Below, in pieces: positions 1 through 10,800 of a DNA stretch of 64,000 nt; within the stretch, counting starts at the first letter, position 1, and each line of letters begins with the position of its first letter. The stretch lies in assembly GCA_030278955.1 (NCBI GenBank), contig JAOANR010000010.1, positions 19,126,444 to 19,190,443 on the forward strand, read 5' to 3'. This DNA comes from Hygrophila difformis (lineage: Eukaryota > Streptophyta > Magnoliopsida > Lamiales > Acanthaceae). The notes under the pieces were generated by a model. That model was not told the origin of the DNA and ran no database searches. It saw only the letters and a list, made by a program, of their open reading frames with translations. The position numbers were made by a program, and so were the translations under genes.

Positions 1-560
1 TCTGTCAACCAGTTGTGGCGGATTTGACTGCTGTGGTAGATATTGTTTTTGTACCACTGGAGCAGGCGGTTGCACTACCGGTTGAGGCGGTTGATTCTGC
101 TGCTGATTGTACCTTTGTTGCGGAGGGACGAAAGGCCGTGGTCCCTGCCCTCCTAGCAGCCGATAGGCCTGCTGTTGAAAGTTGTGAGGATTTTGCATAG
201 CAGGTGGTGGATTTTGCACCACCTGTGCATTCTGCATTCCCATCGGATACATATTCCTCGCTAATTCGGCTCTAAACATTGCTGGCATCGCTGCCAGAAT
301 ATTGCCTTCTATCTGCCGAACCGAATTAGTAACCGCCGCTTCTACCATAAATTGGACATGATCACGGAACCGCGGGGTTAGATCGTCATGCGGAAACTCC
401 TGATGGTGGAAGTTTGATGGTCCGGGGAATCCTGGGGGAATTCGCTCGGTTCTGCTGTACGCTCTTCCTGAATCGGTGGCAAATCAGTCCTTGCCGCCAT
501 GTTAACTGCTGGAGTCGCCTGTGTTTCGAATGCCATTTTGCGTCCCACTGGGCGTGCCAC
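1..560 (-). pseudogene. Partial gag of a Tat-like Ty3/gypsy retrotransposon (5' end of element A)
   Basis: Read on the minus strand, coding begins right after a primer-binding-like site (543-560, reads GTGGCACGCCCAGTGGGA) that matches the one in the Tat-like element at 20561. The first ~60 codons (560 down to 378) hit a stop. A second frame takes over near 385-410 and stays open to the window edge, so one frameshift is present. The second frame gives a Gln/Pro/Asn-rich gag-type segment with many PQQ and NPPP stretches. No zinc knuckle is seen before the edge. The rest of the element lies outside the window. The family call rests on the shared site and layout; the gag itself is not recognisably similar to the one at 20.6 kb. 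Confidence 0.6.
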
Positions 561-1231
561 TGTTTGGCTAGCGTCGAGCCAAGGACCTTTTTCTCCTCAA
601 GGGAGGCTATCGTAAAAGGATCAAACCGATTACGGGTCCGGATTTATAATAATGCGCCCAAACTTGACTAATTACGCCCAAACTTGACTGAATATTCACT
701 GAAATTATAATGGCAAACTGGATACAATGGAGAATTTACCGGTTGTTAAGGAACAACGGCGAATTCACCGGAAAAACTGGAACCAAACTACCGGTTGCTA
801 AGGAACAACAGCGGATTTGGAAAAAGTAACCGCTACAAACTAACTAGAGTCTAGGAAAGCTATGTAAAGGAAAGCAGTAAAGATGCAAAGAATTAAAATT
901 TGATAAAGGAATTTGGGGGTTGGATTGGTCTCTCCTGATTATGTGCATGATATCCCCTATTTATAGTCGGAGCTTTGGTAACCGCTCTCCGGCCGATTCC
1001 TTTGAGCCAATTTTCGTCCTCCCCTTATCGGCTGCCTTGGCTTCGTTTCGGCCGAAATCTCTTGCTCTTGGGATCCTCCTCAATTCGGACTTTTGTCTGC
1101 TACATGTTTTTCAGTCTCTCGGCCCAATCAATTCTAAGCCCTCCTTTTTTTTAAAATCATTCTTCGGCCCATGTTGTATGACCCAATTATCTTTTCGCGG
1201 CCCACTACTTCTTGTGGCCCCAACAATAACA
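561..1231 (-). repeat. 5' LTR of Tat-like element A (671 bp)
   Basis: On the minus strand the LTR starts TGTTATTGTTGGGG (at 1231) and ends GCCAAACA (at 561), next to the primer-binding-like site, giving TG...CA ends. The partner LTR is outside the window. The flanking TAGTT at 1232-1236 is the likely target-site duplication. The insertion point falls inside the first unit of the 0.5-kb tandem array, because the later units read ATAAAATAGTTGACG at this place. Confidence 0.65.
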
Positions 1232-3330
1232 TAGTTGACGTGTGTAATTTAATTTAATTTAATATGTATTCTAGCATCATTATTTTAGCTGAAATTCTTT
1301 GAACTTAATATCGGATTTAGTGCCCTTTCGCTTCCTTTATCCATTGTGATTTTTGTGGCACGAAGATACACAAACCATGAACAACAAATGTCCATGCAAA
1401 TGGAAAATTCCTACATTGACAATCATTCCTTTGCTCTTTAAAAATACTAACATATATAATAAGGATACACAAAACATGAACAACAAAAATATATGGTTGT
1501 GAGTTTCCTGGAATTCATTAATGGATAGGGTGTGTAAAAAAATGGACTAATGAATATTAGCCAAAATGAGGACGAGGCAAGCTCATAGTCATAATAATTA
1601 ATTGTTTAAACTTATAAATTTTGCATCTATTTTATTATTCTCTATATAACCCGGGGCCTTGTCAAAGCTATTGGAATCCCATAACTTATTAAAGTAACTT
1701 AACTGTTTTTTTTTCCTATTATTTAAATTCCATTGTTGTAATATAATATTATATAAAATAGTTGACGTGTGTAATTTAATTTAATTCAATAACTATTCTA
1801 GTATCACTATTTTAATTTAAGTTCTTTGACCTTAATACCGGGTTTATTGCCCTGTCCATTCACTTTATCTATTTGTAATTTGTATGGCATGAGGATACAC
1901 AAACCATGTGCAAATGGAAAATTCCTTCATTGACAATCATACCTTTGCCCTTCAAAAATATCAAAATATATTAAGGATACACGAACCATAAACAACAAAA
2001 ATATATTGTTGTGACTTTCCTGGAATTCAATTGATAGGGTGTGTAAAAAAATGGACTAATGAATATTAGCCAAAATGAGGACAATGCAAGCACATAGTTA
2101 ATAATTGTCTAAACTTATAAATTTTGCATTATTTTATTATTCTCTATATAACCCGGGGCCTTGTCAAAGCCATTGGAATCCCATAATTAACTATTTTTTG
2201 TTTCTCATTATTTAAATCCCATTGTTGTAATATAATATTATATAAAATAATTGACTTGTGTAAATTAATTAAATTCAATAACTATTCTAGTATCACTATT
2301 TTAGTTGAAATTCATTGACCTTAATACCGGGTTTAGTGCTCTGTCCCTTCAATTTATACATTTGTAATTTGTGTGGTATGAGGATATACAAACCATGAAC
2401 AACAAATGTCCATGCAAATGGAAAATTCCTAGATTGACGATCATACCTTTGCTCTTTAAAAATATAAAAACACAATAAAGATACACAAACCATGAACAAC
2501 AAAAATATATTGTTGTGAGTTTCCTGAAATTTAATTGATAGGGTTTGTAAAAAAAAAAATGGAAAAATGAATATTAGCCAAAATGAGGACGAGGCAAGCA
2601 CATAGTCTATAATTGTTTAAACTTATAAATTTTGCATCCATTTTATTATTCTCTATATAACCGGGGTCCTTGTCAAAGCCATTGGAATCCCATAACCACT
2701 TAAAGTAAACTGTTTTTTGTTTCTTCTTCTTTAAATCCCTTTTTTGTAATATAGTATTATATAAAATAGTTGACGTTTGCAATTTAATTTAATTTAATAA
2801 CTATTCTAGCATCACTATTTTAGCTGAAATTCTTTGACCTTAATACCAGATTTAGTTCCCTTTTCATTCCCTTTATCCAATTGTGATTTTTAAGGCACGA
2901 AGATACACAAACCATGAACAACAAATATCCATGCAAATGTAAAATTCCAACATTGACAATCATAGCTTTGCTGCTCTTTAAAAATATCACCCATAAACAA
3001 CAAATATATTGTTGTGAGTTTCTTGGAATTCAATTGATAGTGTGTGTAAAAAATTGGACTAATGAATATTAGTCAAAATGAGGACGAGGCAAGCACATAG
3101 TGAATAATTGATACTTATAAAAATTTTGGTTTTATTTATATAACCCGGGACCTTGTCAAAGCAATTAGAATCCCATAACCACTTAAAGCAACTTAACTGC
3201 TGTTGGTGTATTGAATATTACAATTATAATGTAAATACTATATAAAATAGTGGCGTGTGTAATTTAATTCAATAACTATTCTAGTATCACTATTTTATTT
3301 GAGTTTGACCTTAATACGGGTTATAGTTGG
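1232..3330. repeat. Tandem array of ~0.5-kb AT-rich repeats, about 4.2 units
   Basis: Units begin with TAGTTGACGTGTGTAATTTA-like sequence at 1232, 1759, 2248, 2767 and 3248 (spacings 527, 489, 519 and 481 bp). Each full unit carries the same ordered words: a CTTTGACCTTAATACCGG block, a GATACACAAACCATGAACAA block, GAATATTAGCCAAAATGAGG, and a CTCTATATAACCCGGGGCC block followed by TTGTCAAAGCCATTGGAATC. The fifth unit is cut after ~80 bp. No long open frame is conserved between units. The TATATAA block looks like a core promoter, which is inference. Matching fragments lie beyond the NLR gene at 7245-7280 and 8200-8255. Confidence 0.85.
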
Positions 3331-3833
3331 TTATTGTAATGGGCTCAGCATTGATTCATTGATTGTGATGTAATGGGTTGGCAGTGCTGCCAGTGAGTTT
3401 CCAATTCAAGTTCAAGTGAGGGTACAGTATAATTTTTTGATTGGTGGCCATCTAGGGGGCTATATGTGCATTTGTGAGAGTAGATGGGAATTCCAATTTA
3501 AAAAATAGAATAAAAATAAGTGTAAGATATTAATATGAAATAGGTGAGGACAATTAATTAAAGATGTAGTATAAAAATAAGTAACTATATAGTATATAGT
3601 ATGAGCTAAAAATTGTAGAGAATTGAACTAGCGAATTAATTGGTTAACTTTCCAACCCTATCATTGTATTTAATTAAAATTTTTACAGACCCCACACGCA
3701 GATGCCATGGTCATCACTCAAGATTTAATACTAATTGAGACAATGGAAGTTGCAGAAATTTCATACTCTTGAAAGAAAGAGAGCAGTGCATTGTGAAAAT
3801 TCAAGTGAGAATCTGAGTATCGAGAGGTAATTA
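3331..3833. other. Non-coding spacer and presumed promoter/5' leader of the NLR gene
   Basis: This AT-rich stretch lies between the repeat array and the NLR start codon. No clear TATA box is placed at a typical distance. The start context AGGTAATTAATGGCA is A-rich, as is usual for plant genes. No RNA gene or element end was recognised here. Confidence 0.4.
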
Positions 3834-6800
3834 ATGGCATCATGCTATGCAGCTCTTGTTTCTCTTCAGACCACCATACGTTCCATCCAAAATCATCCCA
3901 ATCCTCCCATTTCTCTTGACCACCACCAAGCTGAAGCACTGCTCAAAAACTCAGCTTCCTTACAAAACTTTCTCGAACACCATTCCCACCGTGAGGATTT
4001 TCCCACCGATGACCTCAAGAATAAAATTGTAGATGCTGTTTATGCTGCGGAAGACCTAATCGAAAAGTCTACCGTCCGTGGATCTTCTGTCCGGCACGTC
4101 CTTCAACTAGCAGCTGAATGTGGGATCCCTTTTGACGCAGATACTGATGAATTTTGGATGAAAAGAATAATGGAGGATAATAAACATGGAATTTCTGCTG
4201 CAATTGAAGATATGGATGCTATCATCAAAGAAATAACGGAGGCATCATGCTATGCAGCTCTTCTTTTTCTTCAGACCACCATACATTCTATCCTAAATCA
4301 TCCCAATCCTCCCATATCTCTTGACCACAACCAATCTCAAGCACTGCTCCGAAACTCAGCTTCTTTGCAAGACTTTCTCGAACATCATTCCCATCGTGAG
4401 GATTACCCAACGCACGAGCTCAAGAAAAAAATTATAGGTGCTGCTTCTGCTGCTGAAGACCTAATAAAAAAGTCTGCCGTCCTTCGACGAGTAGCTGAGT
4501 GGATCCCTGTTGATGCGGATATTGATGAATTTTGGATGAAAAAAATAATGGAGGATTATAATCGGCGTATTTCTGCTGCTATTAAAGGCATGGATGCGAT
4601 CATCAAAGAAATACCGGAGGATGAAGAGAAACATGGAGATCTCCAGCTTGTCGGGTCCATATCCAGTCTTTCACTGCAGGTCTCTCCTTCCGTTGGGAAG
4701 AAGTCTGCCAGTGTTGAATTTGATGTGCTGAGAAAACTTGTGGCTATGCTCACCAGAGGACCTAAATCTAGTCGCCAGATCATTCCCATAGTTGGTATGG
4801 GGGGAATCGGTAAGACTACACTTGCTACTCAAGCTTATGAATGCCCCATTGTTGTCCAACACTTCTATATTCGTGTTTGGGTTACAATTTCTAAAAATTC
4901 CAGAAAACGGGAATTTCTTCTAAATATTCTAGGTCAATTATTTGAAAAACAAAGTAAGGAAGTTTTCCATGGAATGAATGAAGCAGAGATGTGCAAAAGA
5001 ATATATAGAAACTTGATAGGTAGGAGATATTTGATCATAATGGATGATATCTGGAGTGTTGATAAGGAGTTGAGTAGGATAATAAGGCACTACTTTCCCC
5101 GTGAAGAAAACGGCAGCAGGATGATAATTACCACCAGAGTATCACATGTGGGGGATCAATTATCCAACACTAGTGGCATTCAAATGAAGCTGCTGGATGA
5201 TGATCAAAGTTGGAAGCTTTTGTCTAAGATAGTGTTCAAGGAAGAAGTTTGTCCAAATGAAGTGGATGAAATTGGAAAAACAATTGCAAGAGGTTGCAAA
5301 GGGCTTCCTTTGTCTATCGCTGTTATTGGAGGATATCTAGCAATGTCCAAACGAACAAGGCAGCATTGGGAATATGTTGCTAGAAACTTATCTTCAATTG
5401 TGAATATAGAGGATAATGAAAGGTGCATGAAAATACTATATATGAGTTACAAACACTTGCCGATTCATCTGAAGCCATGTTTTCTGTACATGAGTGTTCT
5501 AGATGAGGATACAGAAATTCAAGTCTCATGGATAGTGAAGTTATTAGTTTCTGAAGGGTTTCTAAAACCGATTAGCAACAAAAGCATGGAAGTTGTTGCC
5601 CGAGAGTACATTGAAGAACTTGCAGATAGAAATCTCATTTCAGTTAATGAATGGGGATGTACGGGGAAAATAAAATCTTGCAGAATGCATGATGTGGTAA
5701 GAGATCTATGTAGAAAAGAAGCCCAAAGAGAGAAATTTCTGTATTATGTGGGGGAGAATGAGCAGAATTACAAGAGTGAAAGCGGCGAGTGCAACAGTAG
5801 CCAAGGTGATATAATACGTAGACAGACACGAATTGTGTTTGGAAGGGAGCTGTTGGAAAGGAAAATGGTGGACGAGAAACTTCTCGATGCCTTTCTCACG
5901 CGGCATAGTTCAGATGCCCGCTCACTCATATCTATTTGGGACATGGTGTTACCCGTGCCTCCGTCTGAAAGTTGCTTGTTGAGGGTATTAAACCTGCTTG
6001 ATAAACGTTCTTCGATGTTGGAAAAGAACTGGAGTGTCTTGGAAGAAGGACTTTTTAGAAAAGAGAGAATTCATAATTATAACTTTCGATACCTTGCCAT
6101 TGGAATTAATGACCGTGAAAAAGCCATTCTCACTTCTTCTGTCTCTCTCTTTTGGAATTTGGAAACATTGATTCTAAATGTACCTTTCGGTGTACCACCA
6201 CCAGGAATTGCTATTTGGAAGATGCCACGCCTCAGTCATCTGAATATTATCCCCCCTGTGCGCCTCGTGGATCCTGTGGATGATAACCTTGTTTTGTGGA
6301 ACCTACAAACACTGTCTGCTGTATTTCAATTTAAGTGCAGCGAAGCGGTGGTTAAGAAAATTTCCAATATCAGGAAATTACGGGTTGCCTATGGTGGAGA
6401 GCAAGTCGCAAGTTATTATTGCCTCAAGAATCTCCAAGACCTCAAGAAAATGGAATCTCTTTCGCTCATTATTCATCCAACAGGAGTAAGGCATAGTATT
6501 ATCTTTCCACTGTCGCTAAGGAAATTGTTTTTCGATAGCAGCCACCATGATTGGCAAGATGTGACGACTATGATAGGTGCATTACCCAACCTTCAAAAGC
6601 TCACTCTATTGGGTATCACCGGGAAGGAGTGGAGATCAACCCAAGGACAATTTTCTCATCTCAAAGTCCTAAAAATTTACCAGTGCGAGGAATTGAAATC
6701 ATGGACGGTAGATGATCCCACTCACTTCCCACTCCTTGAGCACCTTACTCTCTTTCATCTACTGAAATTGGATGAGATTCCTTCTACTATTGGTGATTTA

Positions 6801-7082
6801 CCAAACCTTCAAAGAATAGATGTGCTTTACTGCAGCGATTATTCTGTTGCTTCTGCTAAATCCATAGCAGATGAGCAAGAAGAGAACGGGAATTCAAAGC
6901 TTGTAGTCTCGGTGCGACCCCGTCAAATGACTCTAGTAATAAAGAGCTGGGAAAGCCCAAATTTTAGAGTATTCACTGGTCAGCACTACTCTGCCTTAAC
7001 TTCTGTTTTTGTTTTTTGTTTTTCTTTTTTTTTTTTTTTTTTTTTTTTGCTTAGAAAATTCGTCGTCATGTTAGTCATTTAG
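3834..7082 (+). CDS. CC-NB-ARC-LRR (NLR) disease resistance protein with duplicated N-terminal domain
   Basis: Intracellular immune receptor of the plant CNL class, in the style of R1/Rx-type late-blight resistance homologues; 1082 residues from one open frame. Residues ~1-135 and ~136-265 are two copies of the same Rx-type N-terminal domain (SCYAAL, SLDH, FLEHHSHRED and DEFWMK recur in both). NB-ARC follows: P-loop GMGGIGKTT (321-329), kinase-2 LIIMDDIW (~400), RNBS-B GSRMIITTR (~427), GLPL as GCKGLPLS (~488) and MHD (618-620, MHDVVRDL), all intact. An LRR region with irregular L-x-x-L repeats covers ~700-1030. The last ~25 residues are an aberrant Phe tract from a 24-T run (7025-7048) that looks like an intron polypyrimidine tract ending TTAG (7051-7054), so the true C-terminus may be spliced. 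All key nucleotide-binding motifs are present, so the gene is probably functional. Ligand and pathogen are unknown. Confidence 0.9.
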   Translation: MASCYAALVSLQTTIRSIQNHPNPPISLDHHQAEALLKNSASLQNFLEHHSHREDFPTDDLKNKIVDAVYAAEDLIEKSTVRGSSVRHVLQLAAECGIPFDADTDEFWMKRIMEDNKHGISAAIEDMDAIIKEITEASCYAALLFLQTTIHSILNHPNPPISLDHNQSQALLRNSASLQDFLEHHSHREDYPTHELKKKIIGAASAAEDLIKKSAVLRRVAEWIPVDADIDEFWMKKIMEDYNRRISAAIKGMDAIIKEIPEDEEKHGDLQLVGSISSLSLQVSPSVGKKSASVEFDVLRKLVAMLTRGPKSSRQIIPIVGMGGIGKTTLATQAYECPIVVQHFYIRVWVTISKNSRKREFLLNILGQLFEKQSKEVFHGMNEAEMCKRIYRNLIGRRYLIIMDDIWSVDKELSRIIRHYFPREENGSRMIITTRVSHVGDQLSNTSGIQMKLLDDDQSWKLLSKIVFKEEVCPNEVDEIGKTIARGCKGLPLSIAVIGGYLAMSKRTRQHWEYVARNLSSIVNIEDNERCMKILYMSYKHLPIHLKPCFLYMSVLDEDTEIQVSWIVKLLVSEGFLKPISNKSMEVVAREYIEELADRNLISVNEWGCTGKIKSCRMHDVVRDLCRKEAQREKFLYYVGENEQNYKSESGECNSSQGDIIRRQTRIVFGRELLERKMVDEKLLDAFLTRHSSDARSLISIWDMVLPVPPSESCLLRVLNLLDKRSSMLEKNWSVLEEGLFRKERIHNYNFRYLAIGINDREKAILTSSVSLFWNLETLILNVPFGVPPPGIAIWKMPRLSHLNIIPPVRLVDPVDDNLVLWNLQTLSAVFQFKCSEAVVKKISNIRKLRVAYGGEQVASYYCLKNLQDLKKMESLSLIIHPTGVRHSIIFPLSLRKLFFDSSHHDWQDVTTMIGALPNLQKLTLLGITGKEWRSTQGQFSHLKVLKIYQCEELKSWTVDDPTHFPLLEHLTLFHLLKLDEIPSTIGDLPNLQRIDVLYCSDYSVASAKSIADEQEENGNSKLVVSVRPRQMTLVIKSWESPNFRVFTGQHYSALTSVFVFCFSFFFFFFFLLRKFVVMLVI

Positions 7083-7363
7083 ACAGTAATGTCATATGAA
7101 AGTTGCATATGTAATGCAAAATGAAATTCATCATCTTATTCCTAATCAAAAGCTTTCCTTCCTTTGATTAAATGAAGATACAGTTGACACGGATTAAATC
7201 CAGGAGTAGAGCAGAGCAAGGCAAGAGGAGGGTAGTGTGTCCACGCAGCAAAATGATGACGAGGCAATGACATATTATCTTTTTTATCCTTTTTTTTAAC
7301 AGCCTATAGGATAAGAAATGGGTGGTGGGAGGTCATGCTATACAAATTACAAAAAAAAAAATA
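7083..7363. other. NLR 3' flank with a fragment of the 0.5-kb repeat
   Basis: No gene is seen. The stretch near 7245-7280 (CAAAATGATGACGAGGCAATGACATA) resembles the AAAATGAGGACGAGGCAAG word of the array upstream of the NLR, so a diverged array unit also lies downstream of the gene. Confidence 0.5.
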
Positions 7364-7622
7364 CTCCCTCCGTCCCACAATAATGTTCACATTTGACTTT
7401 TTAACACTGTTCATTGTTTAACTTTGACTCGATATTATTGTAATTATATATTTAAAAAAAATAGTCGAGTTCGGTCTTGTTAGATTCGTCTAATCGTATA
7501 GTTTTAGAATATATATTTTACATAATTTCTACTTGTATATATTTTGAGATATTAACAATTTAAAAAGTGTATTGGATTGTGTGCAGAAAATAAATGGAAA
7601 CATTATTGTGGGACGGAGGGAG
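7364..7622. mobile_element. Stowaway-like MITE (259 bp)
   Basis: Terminal inverted repeats begin CTCCCTCCGTCCCACAATAA at 7364 and end with the reverse complement at 7622. Both ends are flanked by TA (7362-7363, 7623-7624), the Tc1/mariner target duplication. The interior is AT-rich and non-coding. Confidence 0.9.
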
Positions 7623-7722
7623 TAAAAGAAGTGAAATAAGGGACGATAGGAATCAAACCTCCAACCTCTAGGTTAGAAATGAAGGGGCTTTGAGTCCTCA
7701 TCCCCACGCAAAGACATATTTA

Positions 7723-8196
7723 GGGCCCGTTTGGATTGACTTTTGAAAAAAGCAGAAGCCAAAAGCAGAAGCAGAAGTGAAAGCCAAAAGCAGAAGCAGG
7801 TAACTTTTGTGTTTGGGTGGAATATTTGAAAAGCAGCTTTTTTTCAAAAGTGTGTTTGGATGTGTAAAAGTGAAAAGTGCTTTTTAAATGTATAAATTAC
7901 TAAAAAGGACATACTACTTAATATGATAAAAAGATATATTTATAGTGTAATTTATATTAAGTAATGAGGGTATTTAAGTCTTTGCACAATTTACGAAGTG
8001 CTTTTGGCTTCTGCTTTTTGGAGAAGCAGCCCCTGGGCTGCTTAGGGGGCTGCTTCTCCCAGAAGCACTTTTACAGCTTTTCGAGGTGCTTATGCTTTTT
8101 TTAAAAAGCCAAACCAAACGTTTCTTTTTCCCCAAAAGTGCTTTTGACAGAAGCAAAAGCAAATGCACCTTGGTATAAGCCAATCCAAACACCCTC
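7723..8196. mobile_element. Tourist/PIF-Harbinger-like MITE (474 bp)
   Basis: The ends are GGGCCCGTTTGGATTG (7723) and, inverted, GAGGGTGTTTGGATTG (8196). The flanks are TTA on both sides (7720-7722, 8197-8199), the usual PIF/Harbinger target. The inside is built of AAAAGCAGAAGC-type words arranged as a large inverted repeat, including a near-perfect hairpin around 8020-8060 (GAGAAGCAGCCCC...GGGGGCTGCTTCTC). No coding capacity. Confidence 0.8.
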
Positions 8197-8199
8197 TTA

Positions 8200-8255
8200 C
8201 TTGTCCAAACTTATAAATTTTGTATCTATTTTATTATTTTAATGGAATGCCAAAT
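8200..8255. repeat. Fragment of the 0.5-kb repeat downstream of the NLR
   Basis: TCCAAACTTATAAATTTTG followed by TATTTTATTATT and ATGGAATGCC matches, in order, the TTTAAACTTATAAATTTTGC, TATTTTATTATTCTC and ATTGGAATCCC words of the upstream array units. With 7245-7280 it brackets the region now filled by two MITEs. Confidence 0.55.
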
Positions 8256-9289
8256 TTTTTTCCCAAGTGCAACATACCGTTGTTAACATGTTTTAAATGG
8301 TGAGATATGTCCTACTTATAAATATTTTACGGGTATGTCTCAAAAATAATTAGAGTTTAACGTCTGCAGTTTGGAGTTTAGAATTTTAAGTTTGAAAACA
8401 TTTTTAAATTGGAACAATGGTGTTTGGTAATGCAATTTTAAATTAGAGTTTGGAAAGGTAAAAGTTGGGGCAGATGAGCCTTTAGAGTTTAAATATTAGA
8501 AATTAAAATTTGACGGTTACTGTAATTAGTGTTTACTATTAAGATTTTAGGATATTTTTAGTATGTATTTTAAAAGTTAAATAAATGTTAATCGCTAGGG
8601 TTTGTTCCTAAATGCAGCCTAAATCCTTGTAGATGATTGAATTCTACATTTTCTACAGGCACATAACGCGTGACCGTACGGTTATTGATGTTAAGAGCTT
8701 ACAGAAAGTCTACCAAGAAATGAACATGGTGTGCGTACACTAATGGTTTAATTTGTTTGCTTACTCCCTACAACTCTCCTATTGATGAAATATACTCCTG
8801 ATATTTGTTGCAGCTTCTATATTGATTTGTTGTTGTTGCTTGATTGCATTATGGTTATATGGCAATTTGGTAAACTAGTAAATAACTCGTCGAGACTCGA
8901 CGGACATAAATATATACTTCGTATTTTATACTACAAATTATACTTCGTATTTTATACAACTCTCCTATTGATGAAGTATAATATATATACTTATACTATA
9001 TAAAGTATTAATAAATTATATTTTCAATAAGGAAAAATGTGTAATGATTTTATATGTATTCGAAAGAGGATATCTATGATAATATAATTTAATTATTTTT
9101 AAAACTAAGAAAGAAATCATATTATACAGTTTTCTTTAGCTTTTGTGGCTTGTTCGGTACAAATCTAACAGATCAATAAAAATAATTATTAAAATAATAT
9201 TCTTATTTAATTTGAAATTTAAATTAAAATAAAATAAAATTCAAATATAAGTATTAAGCATAATACGAAAAATTCGCTCACAATTTGCT
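8256..9289. other. AT-rich non-coding DNA with a short direct repeat
   Basis: No gene is supported. A direct repeat, ACAACTCTCCTATTGATGAA, occurs at about 8769-8788 and again at about 8957-8976, and CTTCGTATTTTATAC is repeated nearby (8920s, 8940s). Confidence 0.4.
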
Positions 9290-10600
9290 GAAAATCAATG
9301 TTGAAAATCTCATTGGTAGGGGCTAGTATAACACCTTAAAATTGTCTTAATTTGAAATGGTGTAGTTTACATTTGTATATGTACTCTAAAAAATTACCGC
9401 TATATATAGGATCACCCGTAGAGTTTATAAGAATATTATTCGGAAATGTCACATTTGATTATACATCTCCAAAATTAATACTGGCTTTACCAACATCAAC
9501 TATCCATTTTGCAAATTTTTTGTCATATTTAAATTTAATTGTAAACAACATTACTTGTAGTATCTTGAATTAATCATTTTTAATTGCATATTAATAATTT
9601 GAGCCACATCTTGCTAGTGACATGAAATATTGCAACATAATTGTTAATGACTAAAAATCTGGTTTTGAAAGATAAAGTCCAACATTCTTTAAAGAATGCC
9701 ATTGACTTTTGCTTATAATCATAGCAAAAGAAACTGCGAGTGAGAATTTTTTCATCTGAAATCGAATAGAGAAGTTGGATAAATCAGATATGCTCATAAT
9801 CATTTTACCAATCAAGAATTTTTAAATTTCTTGGTTTACCGAAAATTAGTTTAAACTTAATTATATGGTTCCGCATCTTGGTTACTTCCATTGCATAATT
9901 CATTTGATGGATCTATATTTTTAAGAAGCATGACTATGAAAAACTCATTGAACTATATTTTATGATTTGGTAATCCAGAACAATTGACCATGTTTAAATA
10001 TTCTAGTAAAAATAATGCATTGCATTATCTATGCTTTCATCCTCTTAACAAATATTGTTAGAACTGATATATATATACATTTTCATTTGCAGACATAAGT
10101 TACATAGTGTAATCATTGATCGGATTAACAATCTCATTCGTAGGGTTTTGTATAACACTTTCTTTAAAAATATCTGAATTTGAAGTTGTGCAGTTTATAT
10201 TTGTATAAGTATTCTCAACAATTGCCGCTATAGGATCTCCCATAGAATTTATAAAATTATCATATGGAAATGTCAGATCTAACTGTGCATCACCAAGATC
10301 AATATCAACTTTACCAATTACTATCACCTACATGAATTATTCATTGTGCAAATTTCTCCATATATAATTTTAATTATAAACAATATTTCTTGTAGTATCT
10401 TTAGTTAATCCATCTTAATTACATATTAATACTTCGAGTCCCCCATTTCCAATGACACGAGATATCGCAACATATCACTGATATGGGTAAAACTTGGATT
10501 TTGAAGATAGAGTCCAACCTTCTTTACAGATTGACATTAACTTTCTTTTATCTAGTAAATAAACTGCGAGTGTGAATTCTTTTCCTCTGAAATTAATAAT
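9290..10600 (-). pseudogene. Helitron PIF1-like helicase, tandemly duplicated C-terminal fragments
   Basis: Read on the minus strand, fragments typical of the Helitron Rep/helicase C-terminal half can be followed through many stops. At 10327-10110 there is a segment with GDPIAAIVENTY and QNPTNEIVNPIND. A second copy at ~9500-9300 has STGDP and the clearer VILAPTNEIFNI. Between them (10110-9600) lie pieces like LKNIDPSNELCNGS, then a degraded C-terminal tail. A tail of another copy precedes the first (10600-10350). Order and spacing (~820 bp) fit head-to-tail duplication. All frames are broken; this is a dead relic of an autonomous Helitron. Confidence 0.75.
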
Positions 10601-10601
10601 G

Positions 10602-10800
10602 GCCAAAATTGACCATTATTTTCAATCTATTTCCGTGTTTAAACATGGACATTTGATCGCATTCCGGTCTTATTTAAATAAGAAAACAGTTGAATTTGAC
10701 TGATATATGCAATTTTATAAAAAGAATGAGCTGATATTGAAAAATACAAAAATATTGCTAGTTTAATAAATTTGTATTGAGAAAAAACCAAAACAAAAGA
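10602..10800 (+). repeat. Fragment of an Athila-2 type LTR start
   Basis: This stretch matches, in plus orientation, the first ~190 bp of the minus-strand LTR at 59637 down to ~59450: AATAATGGCCA, CCATTATTTTCAATC, ATTTCCGTGT, TTGATCGCATTCCGGTCTTA and AGTTGAATT recur in the same order and spacing. It begins at the position equivalent to the LTR terminus. The remainder of that LTR is absent. Confidence 0.7.

Noticed and set aside
1232..3330. CRISPR-like or centromeric satellite interpretation of the 0.5-kb repeats
   Set aside because: Units are long, diverged and few; there are no short spacers, and the genome is eukaryotic. Too few copies for a centromeric satellite call.
8782..9003. A 73-codon frame starting MMKYTPDICCSF
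   Set aside because: AT-rich chance frame over a short direct repeat, with no domain.
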